A stretch of 9,393 bases of DNA from Bacillota bacterium (GCA_021781855.1 JAJXWC010000083.1:1-9393), one strand, 5' to 3'; positions 1 to 6,840 are shown, counted from the first letter of the stretch. The notes: a model not told the origin generated them from the sequence alone. Numbers and translations: made by a program.

Positions 1-91
1 AGCCGTCGGCATTGCAAGAAACTGATGGTCGGGGATTTCCACGGTATTGCCCCGCTGGGCGTTCATGGGTGCCGCTCCGCGGTAAAGCTTT
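1..91 (-). repeat. Repeat copy R1, degenerate and shortened member of the hairpin-module family
   Basis: This non-coding stretch lies beyond the 3' end of the ABC operon. It matches pieces of the two larger repeats: TTTCCACGG followed by GCCCCGCTGGG, then TTCATGG, then GCCGCTCCGCGG. These occur in the same order as on the plus strand of R3 (6840-7210), but with most of the intervening sequence missing. The family hairpin AGGGT...ACCCT is absent. The right edge is taken at the small palindrome AAAGCTTT (84-91), which resembles AAAGCATGCTTT at the R3 edge. The left limit is unknown because it reaches the window end. Bases 92-128, between the repeat and the permease stop codon, contain nothing I recognise and no clear terminator. 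Confidence 0.6.
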
Positions 92-128
92 CTTTTATGA
101 AATTCAATTTGACGAGTTCAGTAGCGTA

Positions 129-1775
129 TTAACCGCTAATCAAATCGCGTTTGCGATAGCCGACAAATCCAATCACTGTCAAAATCAGCGCAATCATTAG
201 GATAATCATTAGATTAGTCCAATTTGGCGTATTAGGGAGAACAGTCGCGGATGCTGTTTTCATAAGATTATGGAAGATATTCAGATTCATCGCCCATTTT
301 GGGAAAGACAGGATATTGCCGATGATGCCCATGAAAAAGGCGAAGCCGATATAAACCCAGACCAGCGCTGAAGCACGAGGCGCAAAGGCCATCAAAAGGC
401 TGAGAAGACTAAGGACGAAGAAAATCCCAAAGCTCCACGCCAGACCGCCGCCGAAAATCGTACCTGCAGAAAGCGCATTTTTATTGCCTGTCTGCGAAAG
501 ATAAACGCCGAGCACACCAGCAAACTGAGCAAGAGCACCTAGCACCCAAGCAATAATCGTATAGTTCAAGAAAACTTTCAAGCGTGAAATCGGTAGTGCG
601 TAAAGCTGCTCTTGACGATTTTTTCGTTCTTCAGAGACCATTCGAGACAGCGAAGTAATTGCAAAACAGGTCGCAATGACCGCAATCACCATGTAAACTG
701 TACCTAAAAACTGTTGTGCCATCAAGTTCGAATTGGCATCTGCCGTGATTTGTAACTCTTTTTGTAACAGATTATTTGATGAAGACGAAGCACCTCCGAT
801 GAGTGAGCCAATCTTGTTAATCATCGAGCCGTAAGTGACACCAAGCACAAATAGTCCGATAATCCAGCCAATCGCTGCTGTACGTTGCATCCGAAGCGTC
901 AGCCCTGTGAAATTCATCAACAGTTTGCCAGCATGGGCTTTGCCGCGTGCTTCTGGCACATAACCTGCCGCAACATCCCGATGAATTTCGAGCTGATAAG
1001 CAACAATCAGCAGAATAGCCGCTAAAATCAGCGTATAAAGAATTGGAAGCCAATTATTATTCACATAAACCTGAGTCAGATAGCTCCAAGAAAGCGGATT
1101 GAACCAGCTCAGCTTGATATTAGAAATATCCGTTCCCATACGCAAAACGTAGAGAACAAAGAACAGACCAATAGACATTCCTTTTGCAGTACCCGCCTCT
1201 GGGAAAATCTGGGCAAAGAGAAGCGCAACCATGCCCCAAAGGAAAGACTGACCTGTGATTGACGCCGCAAAGAGCAGATTTACCGCAAAATTTGTCATCC
1301 CAACCGCCCCTTGTGCCTGAATCGAGCCTGCAAGTGCAACGGTCATGATGAGTTGAAGCAAGAAAACCTCAATGACAACGGCTGTCGTATTAGACAATTT
1401 TCCGATTTGGAAAGAGCGAAGCAACTCGGCTATCCCCTCATCTTCGTCTTTTCGCGTCCGATTGACGACATAGACGATGGTTACGATAGCAAAGACCATC
1501 ACGGTAATCAACGGCATCAAGCCGCCAAATGCCGCCGCTCCTGTGAATTGCTCAGGGCTTTTCACAGCGGTCGGTCCAAAAAGACTGACAAGCGCAGGTC
1601 CACTAAAGAGTGTGTACATAGAAGTCCGATTTTCCGGTGTAATTGCAAGCTCTAATTTTCCGACACCGCTTGCTGCTTAAGCCAGCAAGCCCAGCAGCCA
1701 AAAAAGATATTTGAGCCAGTCACGCTTGAAAAGTGAACGAAGCATCATTCCTGTATTGTTAAATGGTTTATTCAT
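129..1775 (-). pseudogene. ABC-2 type exporter permease, interrupted by an in-frame stop at codon 33
   Basis: This is the membrane subunit of an ABC exporter, acting with the ATPase encoded just upstream. Reading from ATG at 1775, 15 bases after the ATPase stop, gives MNKPFNNTGMMLRSLFKRDW..., which enters a first hydrophobic segment (WLKYLFWLLGLLA) and meets TAA at 1679-1677. The same frame then stays open to 129, giving 548 codon positions overall, so a single base change explains the break. Downstream are about 11 further hydrophobic segments and a basic C-terminus (GYRKRDLISG), as in large 12-helix ABC-2 permeases of the putative antibiotic/polyketide exporter type. The longest intact piece starts at Met53 (ATG at 1619) and has 496 residues. 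It would lack helix 1 and has no clear ribosome site. I call it a probable pseudogene; reinitiation, readthrough or a sequencing error are alternatives. The substrate cannot be read from the sequence. Confidence 0.8.
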
Positions 1776-1790
1776 TTTTACCACACTTTC

Positions 1791-2681
1791 TTATCCACGT
1801 CCTTGTGCGTAATGGTGCATAAAGAGTTCTTCAAGCGTCTGCGGATTACTGTCAATCTTAATCACGTGATACTTCGTCAGCTCTGACAGCACGTCCTGAA
1901 TCTTGTCAGAGTCTGCTTGGAAAATCGCTTTGTTACCATCAATTTTCAAGTCATGAACAGCGTCAAGCCGTTCAAGAGAAGTGACAGGTTCAACTGTTTC
2001 AACTTTGAATTCATAACGAGTCAAATGACGCATTTCTTCAAGGCTGCCATATTCAACAATTTCACCGCTCGCAATAATCGCAATTTTGTCGCAAAGGCGC
2101 TCAACTTCAGAAAGAATATGACTTGAAAGAAGAATCGCTTTTCCTTCTGATTTGATACGTGCCACTTCTTCCTGAAAAACAGCTTCCATAAGGGGGTCAA
2201 GTCCACTCGTTGGTTCATCAAAAATATAAAGTTCGGCATTGCTTGCCAATGCTGCAATCAGCGCAACTTTCTGCCGATTTCCTTTTGAGTAAGAACGCGC
2301 TTTTTTCTTCGGGTCAAACTCAAATTTCTTAATCAATTCATCACGTCTAGCCGCATCGAAGCTACCGTGCATATGCAAAAACATGTCAATAATTTCGCCG
2401 CCAGAAAGATTAGGCCAAAGATAGACATCACCTGGCACATAAGCGATATTTTTATGAATCTCGATGCTGTCTGTCCAGACATCTTTGCCGAAAATCTTTG
2501 CCGTCCCCCCCGTTGCCTTGATAATACCAAGCAGAGCGCGGACTGTGGTTGACTTTCCTGCACCATTTGGTCCGACATAGCCGAGCACTTCGCCAGCGTT
2601 GACATCAAAAGTGACATCTTTGAGCGCTTGGAATTTTCCAAAGTTTTTTTGAAGTCCTTTTACTTCGACTACTTTTGCCAT
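1791..2681 (-). CDS. ABC transporter ATP-binding protein (exporter type)
   Basis: Cytoplasmic ATPase that drives the adjacent exporter permease. The start is set at ATG 2681, giving MAKVVEVKGLQKNFG and 296 residues, because GGAGGA lies 8 bases upstream; an in-frame ATG at 2717 would add 12 residues unlike the family. Motifs in order: Walker A GPNGAGKST (37-45), signature YSKGNRQK (131-138), Walker B LYIFDEP (151-157), D-loop SGLD (159-162) and switch histidine SSH (186-188). The signature is the degenerate form frequent in exporter ATPases, and the usual Q-loop glutamine is replaced in YVPGD (81-85). A C-terminal extension of about 90 residues follows the ATPase core. The gene is first in an operon with the permease and is transcribed away from the TetR gene. 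The ATPase itself looks intact, although its partner permease is interrupted. Confidence 0.92.
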   Translation of the reverse strand: MAKVVEVKGLQKNFGKFQALKDVTFDVNAGEVLGYVGPNGAGKSTTVRALLGIIKATGGTAKIFGKDVWTDSIEIHKNIAYVPGDVYLWPNLSGGEIIDMFLHMHGSFDAARRDELIKKFEFDPKKKARSYSKGNRQKVALIAALASNAELYIFDEPTSGLDPLMEAVFQEEVARIKSEGKAILLSSHILSEVERLCDKIAIIASGEIVEYGSLEEMRHLTRYEFKVETVEPVTSLERLDAVHDLKIDGNKAIFQADSDKIQDVLSELTKYHVIKIDSNPQTLEELFMHHYAQGRG

Positions 2682-2688
2682 AATTTTA

Positions 2689-2694
2689 TCCTCC
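2689..2694 (-). promoter_or_regulatory. Ribosome binding site that decides the ATPase start
   Basis: GGAGGA on the minus strand lies 8 bases before ATG 2681. It is a near-consensus Shine-Dalgarno sequence and favours this start over the in-frame ATG at 2717, which has no such site. Confidence 0.85.
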
Positions 2695-2727
2695 ATAGGA
2701 ATAATTTCAGTGTTCATAAAGTTAATT

Positions 2728-2753
2728 TGAACTATATTAAACTTTATAGTTCA
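2728..2753. promoter_or_regulatory. Palindromic operator candidate 1, at the ABC operon transcription start
   Basis: A perfect inverted repeat with 9-bp arms TGAACTATA and TATAGTTCA separated by 8 bases. It sits immediately downstream of the predicted -10 box of the ABC operon, where a bound repressor would block initiation. Its half-site TGAACTAT also occurs, as ATAGTTCA, in operator candidate 2 (2775-2782). Binding by the neighbouring TetR-family protein is inferred from position. Confidence 0.7.
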
Positions 2754-2754
2754 T

Positions 2755-2783
2755 ATTGTACTCTTTTTCTTGAAATAGTTCAA
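2755..2783 (-). promoter_or_regulatory. Predicted promoter of the ABC exporter operon
   Basis: On the minus strand, -35 TTGAAC (2783-2778) and -10 TACAAT (2760-2755) are separated by exactly 17 bases. Each box differs from the sigma-A consensus at one position. The -35 box lies inside the palindrome at 2764-2789, and the predicted start falls inside the palindrome at 2728-2753. Confidence 0.75.
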
Positions 2784-2789
2784 GAAAAA
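2764..2789. promoter_or_regulatory. Palindromic operator candidate 2, shared by both divergent promoters
   Basis: A perfect inverted repeat with 11-bp arms TTTTTCTTGAA and TTCAAGAAAAA around the centre ATAG. It covers the -35 boxes of both divergent promoters, so one bound protein could control both directions. It contains the ATAGTTCA half-site found twice in operator candidate 1. Confidence 0.72.
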
Positions 2790-2798
2790 AGCTATAAT
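2770..2798 (+). promoter_or_regulatory. Predicted promoter of the TetR-family gene
   Basis: -35 TTGAAA (2770-2775) and -10 TATAAT (2793-2798) are separated by 17 bases, which is almost ideal sigma-A spacing and sequence. The predicted start near 2805 gives a leader of only about 16 bases with a weak GAGAAAG ribosome site before ATG 2821. The -35 box and much of the spacer lie in the palindrome at 2764-2789, which suggests autoregulation. Confidence 0.82.
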
Positions 2799-2820
2799 TT
2801 TTATAGAGAAAGTAAAAGAA

Positions 2821-3390
2821 ATGGGTAAAGTCATGAATCAAACTGAAAAAAAGAAAAAAGCCATCTTAGAAACGACTTTTGCACTACTCAATGAAAAAGA
2901 AATCAAGGATATTACGATTGAAGAAATCGCTGAGAAAGCTGAGGTTTCTAAGGTCACGCTCTTTAAATATTATTTAAACAAAAATCACTTAATGAAGCTC
3001 GTGATATTCAGAGCTTTTGAGCATATGGCTGAGGAGATTGAGCAAATTTTGGACGGCAATCTGGATTTTGAAGCCACTTATCATGCGATTACACAGATGA
3101 AGTTGGCACAAATTGAACAATATTCACCAATCTTTACGGAAAATTTGATGAGCGAATACACGAATGACCCCGAATTTTTCGATTCGGACACCATTAACCT
3201 CCAATCTGAGATTTACAAAAAACTCTTTGAAAAAGGCAAGAAAGAAGGCAAAATCTCATCTGGATTTTCCGAAGAAGATTTTCTCTTTATCATCCACATT
3301 TTCGCAGAAGGTATGAAAGGCTTCACGGCAGATACCCTTTTTGCCAAAACTGATGTACTGACTAAGTTTTTTGTGAACGGTTTGCGGTAA
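2821..3390 (+). CDS. TetR/AcrR-family transcriptional regulator
   Basis: A 189-residue protein, the usual size for one-domain-plus-ligand-pocket TetR regulators. Residues about 10-58 form the DNA-binding domain. The helix-turn-helix is in ITIEEIAEKAEVSKVTLFKYY, followed by the typical NKNHLMKLV start of helix 4. The remaining residues are the variable ligand-binding and dimerisation domain; I cannot assign a ligand. ATG 2821 is chosen because GAGAAAG lies 8 bases upstream; a second in-frame ATG at 2833 has weaker signals. The gene diverges from the ABC exporter operon across a 139-bp region with two palindromes, so it most likely represses itself and the exporter until an inducer, perhaps the exported compound, binds. 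The stop codon runs directly into a strong terminator. Confidence 0.9.
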   Translation: MGKVMNQTEKKKKAILETTFALLNEKEIKDITIEEIAEKAEVSKVTLFKYYLNKNHLMKLVIFRAFEHMAEEIEQILDGNLDFEATYHAITQMKLAQIEQYSPIFTENLMSEYTNDPEFFDSDTINLQSEIYKKLFEKGKKEGKISSGFSEEDFLFIIHIFAEGMKGFTADTLFAKTDVLTKFFVNGLR

Positions 3391-3412
3391 AAGCGGAAAT
3401 TCCGCTTTTTTT
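3389..3412 (+). terminator. Rho-independent terminator of the TetR-family gene
   Basis: AAAAGCGGAA, one unpaired A, then TTCCGCTTTT forms a 10-bp stem followed by more T residues (run of seven T to 3412). The stem begins within the TAA stop codon. Confidence 0.9.
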
Positions 3413-3511
3413 ATCTCAAGAGTATCTGCTAAGACTCTGCCAAATAAGTTTCTGTTTCATTTTTAACAATCCTTAAGGAGAGGGAATTCAAAAATTGTAC
3501 GATATGAAAGG

Positions 3512-3567
3512 ATAAGAAAATGAGCCTTTATTCAGGCTCGTTTCAGACTGCAGATTGTGCTATCTGC
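3512..3567 (-). terminator. Probable terminator region after whiA, two small hairpins
   Basis: Reading the minus strand after the whiA stop, a stem GCAGAT/ATCTGC (3567-3550) is followed by GAGCCT/AGGCTC with a 6-base loop (3539-3522), then the moderately T-rich ATTTTCTTAT. The second hairpin plus its tail is the likelier terminator, though the T tract is imperfect. The rest of 3413-3521 holds no gene that I can support. Confidence 0.55.
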
Positions 3568-3568
3568 T

Positions 3569-4486
3569 TCATTTTTCTCCGATTTTCAGCTCATTTGCCG
3601 CCTCAACAATTTTCCTTAAGCGATGATTGACGCCTGATTTGCCAAGAGGTGGCTCCATGAGCTCACCGAGTTCTTTGATGGTGGCTTCTGGATTTTCCTG
3701 ACGAAGTTTAGCGATTTCTAAAAGTTGTGGCGGGAGTTGTTCTAGCGCTTTTTTTTCATTGAGAAAGCGAATCGCGTTAATCGTTTCTTGGCTAGCAGCG
3801 ACAGCTTTGGCAATATTGGCATTTTCAAAATTTGACTGACGATTGGCAAGACCACGCATTTCACGAATCATCTTAGCATCTTCAAATTTGAGGCGAGCCT
3901 GCATGGCACCAATGAGCGTCAGAAAGTCCATGATTTCCTCGGCTTTGGATAAATACAAAATCCAACGATTTTTACGCTCAATTATCCGCGCATTCAGCTC
4001 AAAGCTTTTGAAAATATCCCGCAAATCTTCAGCGTGCTCTTGATAAACATTGGCAATCGAGAGCTGATACTCTCCTTTTTCAGGATTGTGCAGCGTACCT
4101 GCTGACAAAAAGGCACCACGCAAATAATCTCGATTCATCAATTCATCGTTTTTGACAAATTCAGGAACACCATTATCGAGCAAAAGCGAATCCGCAAGGC
4201 TCAGCTCGTCCAACAGTTCGCCTGCTCCCTCGTCAATGAAAACCGTATAGACCCGATTTTTTGAGAGGGTCGTTTTTTGATGAACACGAATTTCTGCACG
4301 AATTTCGTAGAGTTCAAGCAACATCTTGTAAATATACTTTGCCGTACCCGCATTTTCAGTTGCAATCGAAAGGGTCAGTCCACCAAAAATGTTAATTGAA
4401 CCATTCATTCTGACAAGGGCGAGTAACGTGCCTGTTGTCGCAAAATTTTGAGTGAGTTCTTTTTTGACATCACTGGTAAAACTCAT
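3569..4486 (-). CDS. whiA: WhiA, DNA-binding regulator with LAGLIDADG-like and HTH domains
   Basis: WhiA is conserved in Gram-positive bacteria. It combines an N-terminal fold related to LAGLIDADG homing endonucleases, with no nuclease role, and a C-terminal helix-turn-helix. It is linked to sporulation in Streptomyces and to cell division and metabolism in Bacillus. The 305 residues fit the family. The start MSFTSDVKKELTQ is typical, YLRGAFLSAGTL (121-132) and NRQSNFENANIAK (215-227) are family hallmarks, and the C-terminal HTH lies around NPEATIKELGEL...GVNHRLRKI (265-293). ATG 4486 has AAGGAAGG six bases upstream. It normally follows yvcK closely; here 429 bases, mostly repeat R2, intervene, so it may need its own promoter or be read through the repeat. 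No convincing promoter is seen in the 47 bases between the repeat and the gene. Confidence 0.96.
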   Translation of the reverse strand: MSFTSDVKKELTQNFATTGTLLALVRMNGSINIFGGLTLSIATENAGTAKYIYKMLLELYEIRAEIRVHQKTTLSKNRVYTVFIDEGAGELLDELSLADSLLLDNGVPEFVKNDELMNRDYLRGAFLSAGTLHNPEKGEYQLSIANVYQEHAEDLRDIFKSFELNARIIERKNRWILYLSKAEEIMDFLTLIGAMQARLKFEDAKMIREMRGLANRQSNFENANIAKAVAASQETINAIRFLNEKKALEQLPPQLLEIAKLRQENPEATIKELGELMEPPLGKSGVNHRLRKIVEAANELKIGEK

Positions 4487-4492
4487 TGCGTA

Positions 4493-4500
4493 CCTTCCTT
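4493..4500 (-). promoter_or_regulatory. Ribosome binding site of whiA
   Basis: AAGGAAGG on the minus strand, six bases before ATG 4486. It supports this start and shows that whiA keeps its own translation signal although the repeat cuts it off from yvcK. Confidence 0.75.
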
Positions 4501-4551
4501 TGCTTTTTTTTGTAAAATATTTCGAGGAATTGTTTTCAACCGCAGAGCGGC

Positions 4552-4629
4552 GCCACAGGGCGTTAGCGCTTCAGCGCTTAAGCTTCTTGGATAGGGTGAC
4601 CTTACACCGAAGGTGTGAGGTTGTACCCT
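4552..4629 (+). repeat. 78-bp internal direct repeat of R2, first unit
   Basis: This unit and 4810-4887 are equal in length and align without gaps. It runs from GCCACAGGGCGTTAGCGC through CTTCTTGG and the hairpin to GTACCCT. The two units differ at three positions before the hairpin (C/T, A/G, T/C) and at five within it, four of which form two compensatory base pairs. Confidence 0.85.
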
Positions 4630-4630
4630 A
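4592..4630 (+). other. Long stem-loop of R2, first unit
   Basis: TAGGGT pairs with ACCCTA, ACCT with AGGT, and TACACC with GGTGTG around a GAA loop, with an internal loop G opposite TGT. This gives about 16-17 pairs. No T tract follows, so it is not an ordinary terminator. The same fold recurs at 4851-4887 and at 7056-7091. Confidence 0.75.
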
Positions 4631-4672
4631 ACCATGACCGCCCGAAAGGCACAACCCAGCGGGGCACACCTC

Positions 4673-4906
4673 GGAAAATTTCAAGTAGTGAGATTACAAG
4701 CGGATTTGCCGCTTGCTACTCGACTTGCGACTTTAGTCGCTTAGCGAGAGTGGACAGCGTAGTGCGAAGCGCGGAGATAGACCTAGCACGAGAAAGTTCG
4801 CCGAGCACTGCCATAGGGCGTTAGCGCTTCAGCGCTTAGGCTTCTTGGACAGGGTGACCTGACATCAAAGATGTCAGGTTGTACCCTCACTACTGGAAAT
4901 ATTTCC
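4673..4906. repeat. Inner unit of R2 bounded by imperfect inverted repeats
   Basis: The left end GGAAAATTTCAAGTAGTGAG (4673-4692) is the near reverse complement of the right end (4886-4906), which reads CTCACTACTGG then AAATATTTCC. The same arrangement bounds 6841-7012 in R3, although the inner content differs. This looks like the terminal repeats of a small non-autonomous element. No target duplication could be identified with confidence. Confidence 0.6.
4810..4887 (+). repeat. 78-bp internal direct repeat of R2, second unit
   Basis: This is the second unit of the pair with 4552-4629. It is inserted between GAGCACT and CACTACTGG, which are contiguous in R3. Its hairpin (4851-4887) has arms TGACATC/GATGTCA around AAA, compared with TTACACC/GGTGTGA around GAA in the first unit. 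Confidence 0.85.
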
Positions 4907-4915
4907 ATAAAAAAA

Positions 4916-5899
4916 TTAGAAATTCACTTCCTGCTGCTGCGAAATAGCAATGATTTCGCGGGCAACGGCTTCTCCGTCATGAAAAGCACCGCCGTCTCGC
5001 AGATGGAGAAAATTATTGGAGACAATATTGACACCTTCGTTTTTGAGTGCTTCAAAATCATGCTCTACTTGCACCAAATATTCGTCAAATTTATTGGTGT
5101 TCATATAAGCTTCGGGTACTTCTTCGATATTAACCAAAACAGTGTCAATCGCACGCGTCCCGATATGCTCATGCAACACACGAACATGGTCGGCATCCGT
5201 AAAATGTTCCGTTTCGCCGCGTTGAGTCATGATGTTACAGACATAGATGATTTTCGCCTGTGTGTTGAGAAGTGCTTCGCAAATCTCAGGAATGACAATA
5301 TTAGGCAAGATTGACGTGAAAAGCGAGCCTGGTCCCAGCACAATCGTATCAGCTTCCATAATGGATTTGACAACATTTCGCGAAGCAATCGGCGCTTCTC
5401 CTGTCTCCGTCTCGGTCAAATAGACATGGTCAATCAAGCCTTTATAGCCTGCAATGTGGCTCTCGCCCACGACTTCATGACCGTCTTTGAACACGGCGTG
5501 CAAGGTCAGCGCAGTATCTGATGACGGATAAATCCTACCATCAACATGGAAAAATTGTGCCAGCGTCTGAATCGCCTTATAAGTCGAGCCTTGCATCTCG
5601 CTGATTGCCGCAATAATCAGATTGCCTAGCGGATGCCCCGCCAACTCGCCATCATGCTGGTCAAAACGATACTGCAAGATGTCCGCATAAAATTTTGGCA
5701 TATCAGACATGGCAATCAGCACATTACGCAAATCTCCGGGCGGTGCAATATTGACTGCCGAGCGAATCCTTCCTGATGACCCGCCATCATCTGCGACTGT
5801 CACAATCGCCGTCAAATCAACATTTTCGCGGCGAAGTGCGTTGAGTACGACTGGAATGCCTGTCCCTCCGCCGATTACTACGATTTTTGGTTTACTCAT
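4916..5899 (-). CDS. yvcK: YvcK, gluconeogenesis factor / UDP-sugar-binding regulator (CofD-like)
   Basis: A cytoplasmic protein of the YvcK/YbhK family with a CofD-like Rossmann core. In Bacillus it is needed for growth on gluconeogenic substrates and for cell shape, and it binds UDP-sugars such as UDP-GlcNAc. It has 327 residues, the normal family length. Visible motifs are GGGTG (10-14), ADDGGSSG (36-43), PPGDLRN (53-59), HPLGNL (89-94), LGPGSLFTS (188-196) and CNIMTQRGET (221-230), all expected for the nucleotide-sugar pocket. ATG 5899 overlaps the rapZ stop as ATGA, so the two are translationally coupled. The gene ends 9 bases before repeat R2. Nothing appears damaged. Confidence 0.96.
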   Translation of the reverse strand: MSKPKIVVIGGGTGIPVVLNALRRENVDLTAIVTVADDGGSSGRIRSAVNIAPPGDLRNVLIAMSDMPKFYADILQYRFDQHDGELAGHPLGNLIIAAISEMQGSTYKAIQTLAQFFHVDGRIYPSSDTALTLHAVFKDGHEVVGESHIAGYKGLIDHVYLTETETGEAPIASRNVVKSIMEADTIVLGPGSLFTSILPNIVIPEICEALLNTQAKIIYVCNIMTQRGETEHFTDADHVRVLHEHIGTRAIDTVLVNIEEVPEAYMNTNKFDEYLVQVEHDFEALKNEGVNIVSNNFLHLRDGGAFHDGEAVAREIIAISQQQEVNF

Positions 5900-6783
5900 G
5901 AGCGGTTTACCGTCTCTTTCCTGCGGTCTTTATCCCTGTGGCTGGTGTTCAAATGCCATTCGTCTTTCAAAGCTTTGGAGACACGTTCTGCAAATGCTAC
6001 CGAGCGATGTTGCCCGCCTGTACAACCAAATGCAATCGTCAGCACAGATTTTCCTTCCTTTTGATAAGCAGGCAAAATCGGGACAAGCAACTTCATCAGA
6101 TTTTGGTAAAATTCTTCGGACTGAGGATGATTCATCACATAATTATAAACGGCTTCATCTTGTCCATTCTTATCACGAAGCTCAGAAATATAATGCGGAT
6201 TCGGCAGAAAACGCACATCAAATACGAGGTCGGCATCAAGCGGTAAGCCGTATTTAAAGCCAAAAGAGAGGACTTCAATGCGAAAAGTAGAACTACTGCT
6301 TGTCGAGAATTTCTGCAAAATTTCTGCCCGAAGATTTCGTGGCGTGAGTTCGCTCGTATCAATCACAAGCTCTGCCAAATTTTTCAAATCGGCGAGAATT
6401 TCCCGTTCTTTCACAATCCCGTCCATTGTACGGCCATCAATCGCAAGCGGATGACTGCGGCGCGTTTCCTTGTAACGTGAAACGAGTTCCGCATCATTTG
6501 CGTCAAGAAAAAGCAGTTTAAAATTCACATTGGTATAGTCTGTCAGCTCAGTTACAATACCGCGCAAATGGTCAAAAAAAGCTCTGGAGCGCATATCAAC
6601 GACCATTGCAACCTTATCAATTTTATTATCAGGTGTATTGAGCAGCTCGACAAATTTTTCAATGAGGAGAGGCGGCATATTATCAACCGTGAAGTATCCC
6701 ATATCCTCAAACGACTGAATGGCAACAGTTTTGCCTGCGCCAGACATCCCCGTGATAATGACGATATTGAGTTTATTTTCCAT
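5896..6783 (-). CDS. rapZ: RapZ/YvcJ, P-loop nucleotide-binding protein
   Basis: A P-loop NTPase of the RapZ (YvcJ) family. In E. coli RapZ is an RNA-binding adaptor controlling GlcN6P synthase mRNA; the Firmicute homologues bind and hydrolyse nucleotides, with a less clear RNA role. Start ATG 6783 gives MENKLNIVIITGMSG and 295 residues. An in-frame TTG at 6798 would add five residues (MNGKN) and is less likely. Walker A GMSGAGKT is at 12-19, a VVDMRSR segment at 61-67 and the conserved C-terminal GCTGGQHRSV at 253-262. The basic tail HRDKDRRKE could contact RNA. It is the first gene of the rapZ-yvcK pair, and its start lies 57 bases from repeat R3. That leader is A/T rich with TATAAA on the minus strand, but I see no good -35 partner, so the promoter is unresolved. 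Confidence 0.95.
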   Translation of the reverse strand: MENKLNIVIITGMSGAGKTVAIQSFEDMGYFTVDNMPPLLIEKFVELLNTPDNKIDKVAMVVDMRSRAFFDHLRGIVTELTDYTNVNFKLLFLDANDAELVSRYKETRRSHPLAIDGRTMDGIVKEREILADLKNLAELVIDTSELTPRNLRAEILQKFSTSSSSTFRIEVLSFGFKYGLPLDADLVFDVRFLPNPHYISELRDKNGQDEAVYNYVMNHPQSEEFYQNLMKLLVPILPAYQKEGKSVLTIAFGCTGGQHRSVAFAERVSKALKDEWHLNTSHRDKDRRKETVNRS

Positions 6784-6840
6784 ATTTTTTCCGTTCAACT
6801 TTCTTTATATTTTTGAGTGTGTTCTTTCTTGCTTTCTTGT

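Larger units (their letters stand above)
4534..4907 (+). repeat. Repeat copy R2, 374-bp mosaic of hairpin modules between yvcK and whiA
   Basis: Edges are set by comparison with R3 (6840-7210, opposite strand): both begin TTTCAACCGC and end GGAAATATTTCCA or GGAAATGTTTCCA. A 36-bp block is identical between them (4608-4643 and 7042-7077). Modules in order: CCGC-AGA-GCGG; AGCGCTTCAGCGCT palindrome; hairpin 4592-4630; GGAAAATTTC...GTAGTGAG (4673-4692); CAAGCGG/CCGCTTG stem; GCGACTTTAGTCGC stem (4727-4740); a segment with GTTCGCCGAGCACT; then a second copy of the palindrome and hairpin (4810-4887); and finally the CTCACTAC...TTTCC end. It contains stops in all frames and shows no transposase. Open frames inside it look accidental. 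Its right end lies 9 bases from the yvcK stop codon. Confidence 0.88.

Noticed and set aside
561..574. ATAGTTCAAGAAAA inside the permease gene, identical to 14 bases of operator candidate 2 (2775-2788)
   Set aside because: It lacks the second palindrome arm and lies in coding sequence; a chance match in A/T-rich DNA is more likely than an internal operator.
3520..3630. 36-codon plus-strand frame (MSLYSGSFQTADCAIC...) with AAAGGA upstream
   Set aside because: It runs through the predicted whiA terminator hairpins and the antisense of the whiA C-terminus; the composition is unremarkable, so it is most likely accidental.
4513..4539. Minus-strand TTGAAA from the R2 edge as the -35 of a whiA promoter
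   Set aside because: At a 17-base spacing the -10 would be TTTACA, with only three consensus matches; too weak to call.
4592..4630. Reading the R2 hairpin as an intrinsic terminator
   Set aside because: No T tract follows the stem on either strand, and the same hairpin occurs twice in R2 and again in R3 in unrelated transcriptional contexts.
4615..4824. 69-codon open frame on the plus strand inside R2
   Set aside because: It consists of repeat modules, has no ribosome site and matches no protein pattern; the frame is not maintained in R3.
4534..4907. CRISPR array or riboswitch interpretation of R2
   Set aside because: There are no regularly spaced repeats with unique spacers, no cas genes, and the element occurs in both orientations relative to neighbouring genes.
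6783..6798. TTG at 6798 as the rapZ start
   Set aside because: It adds only MNGKN, while the family begins near MENKLNIVIITGMSG; ATG 6783 is the simpler choice.
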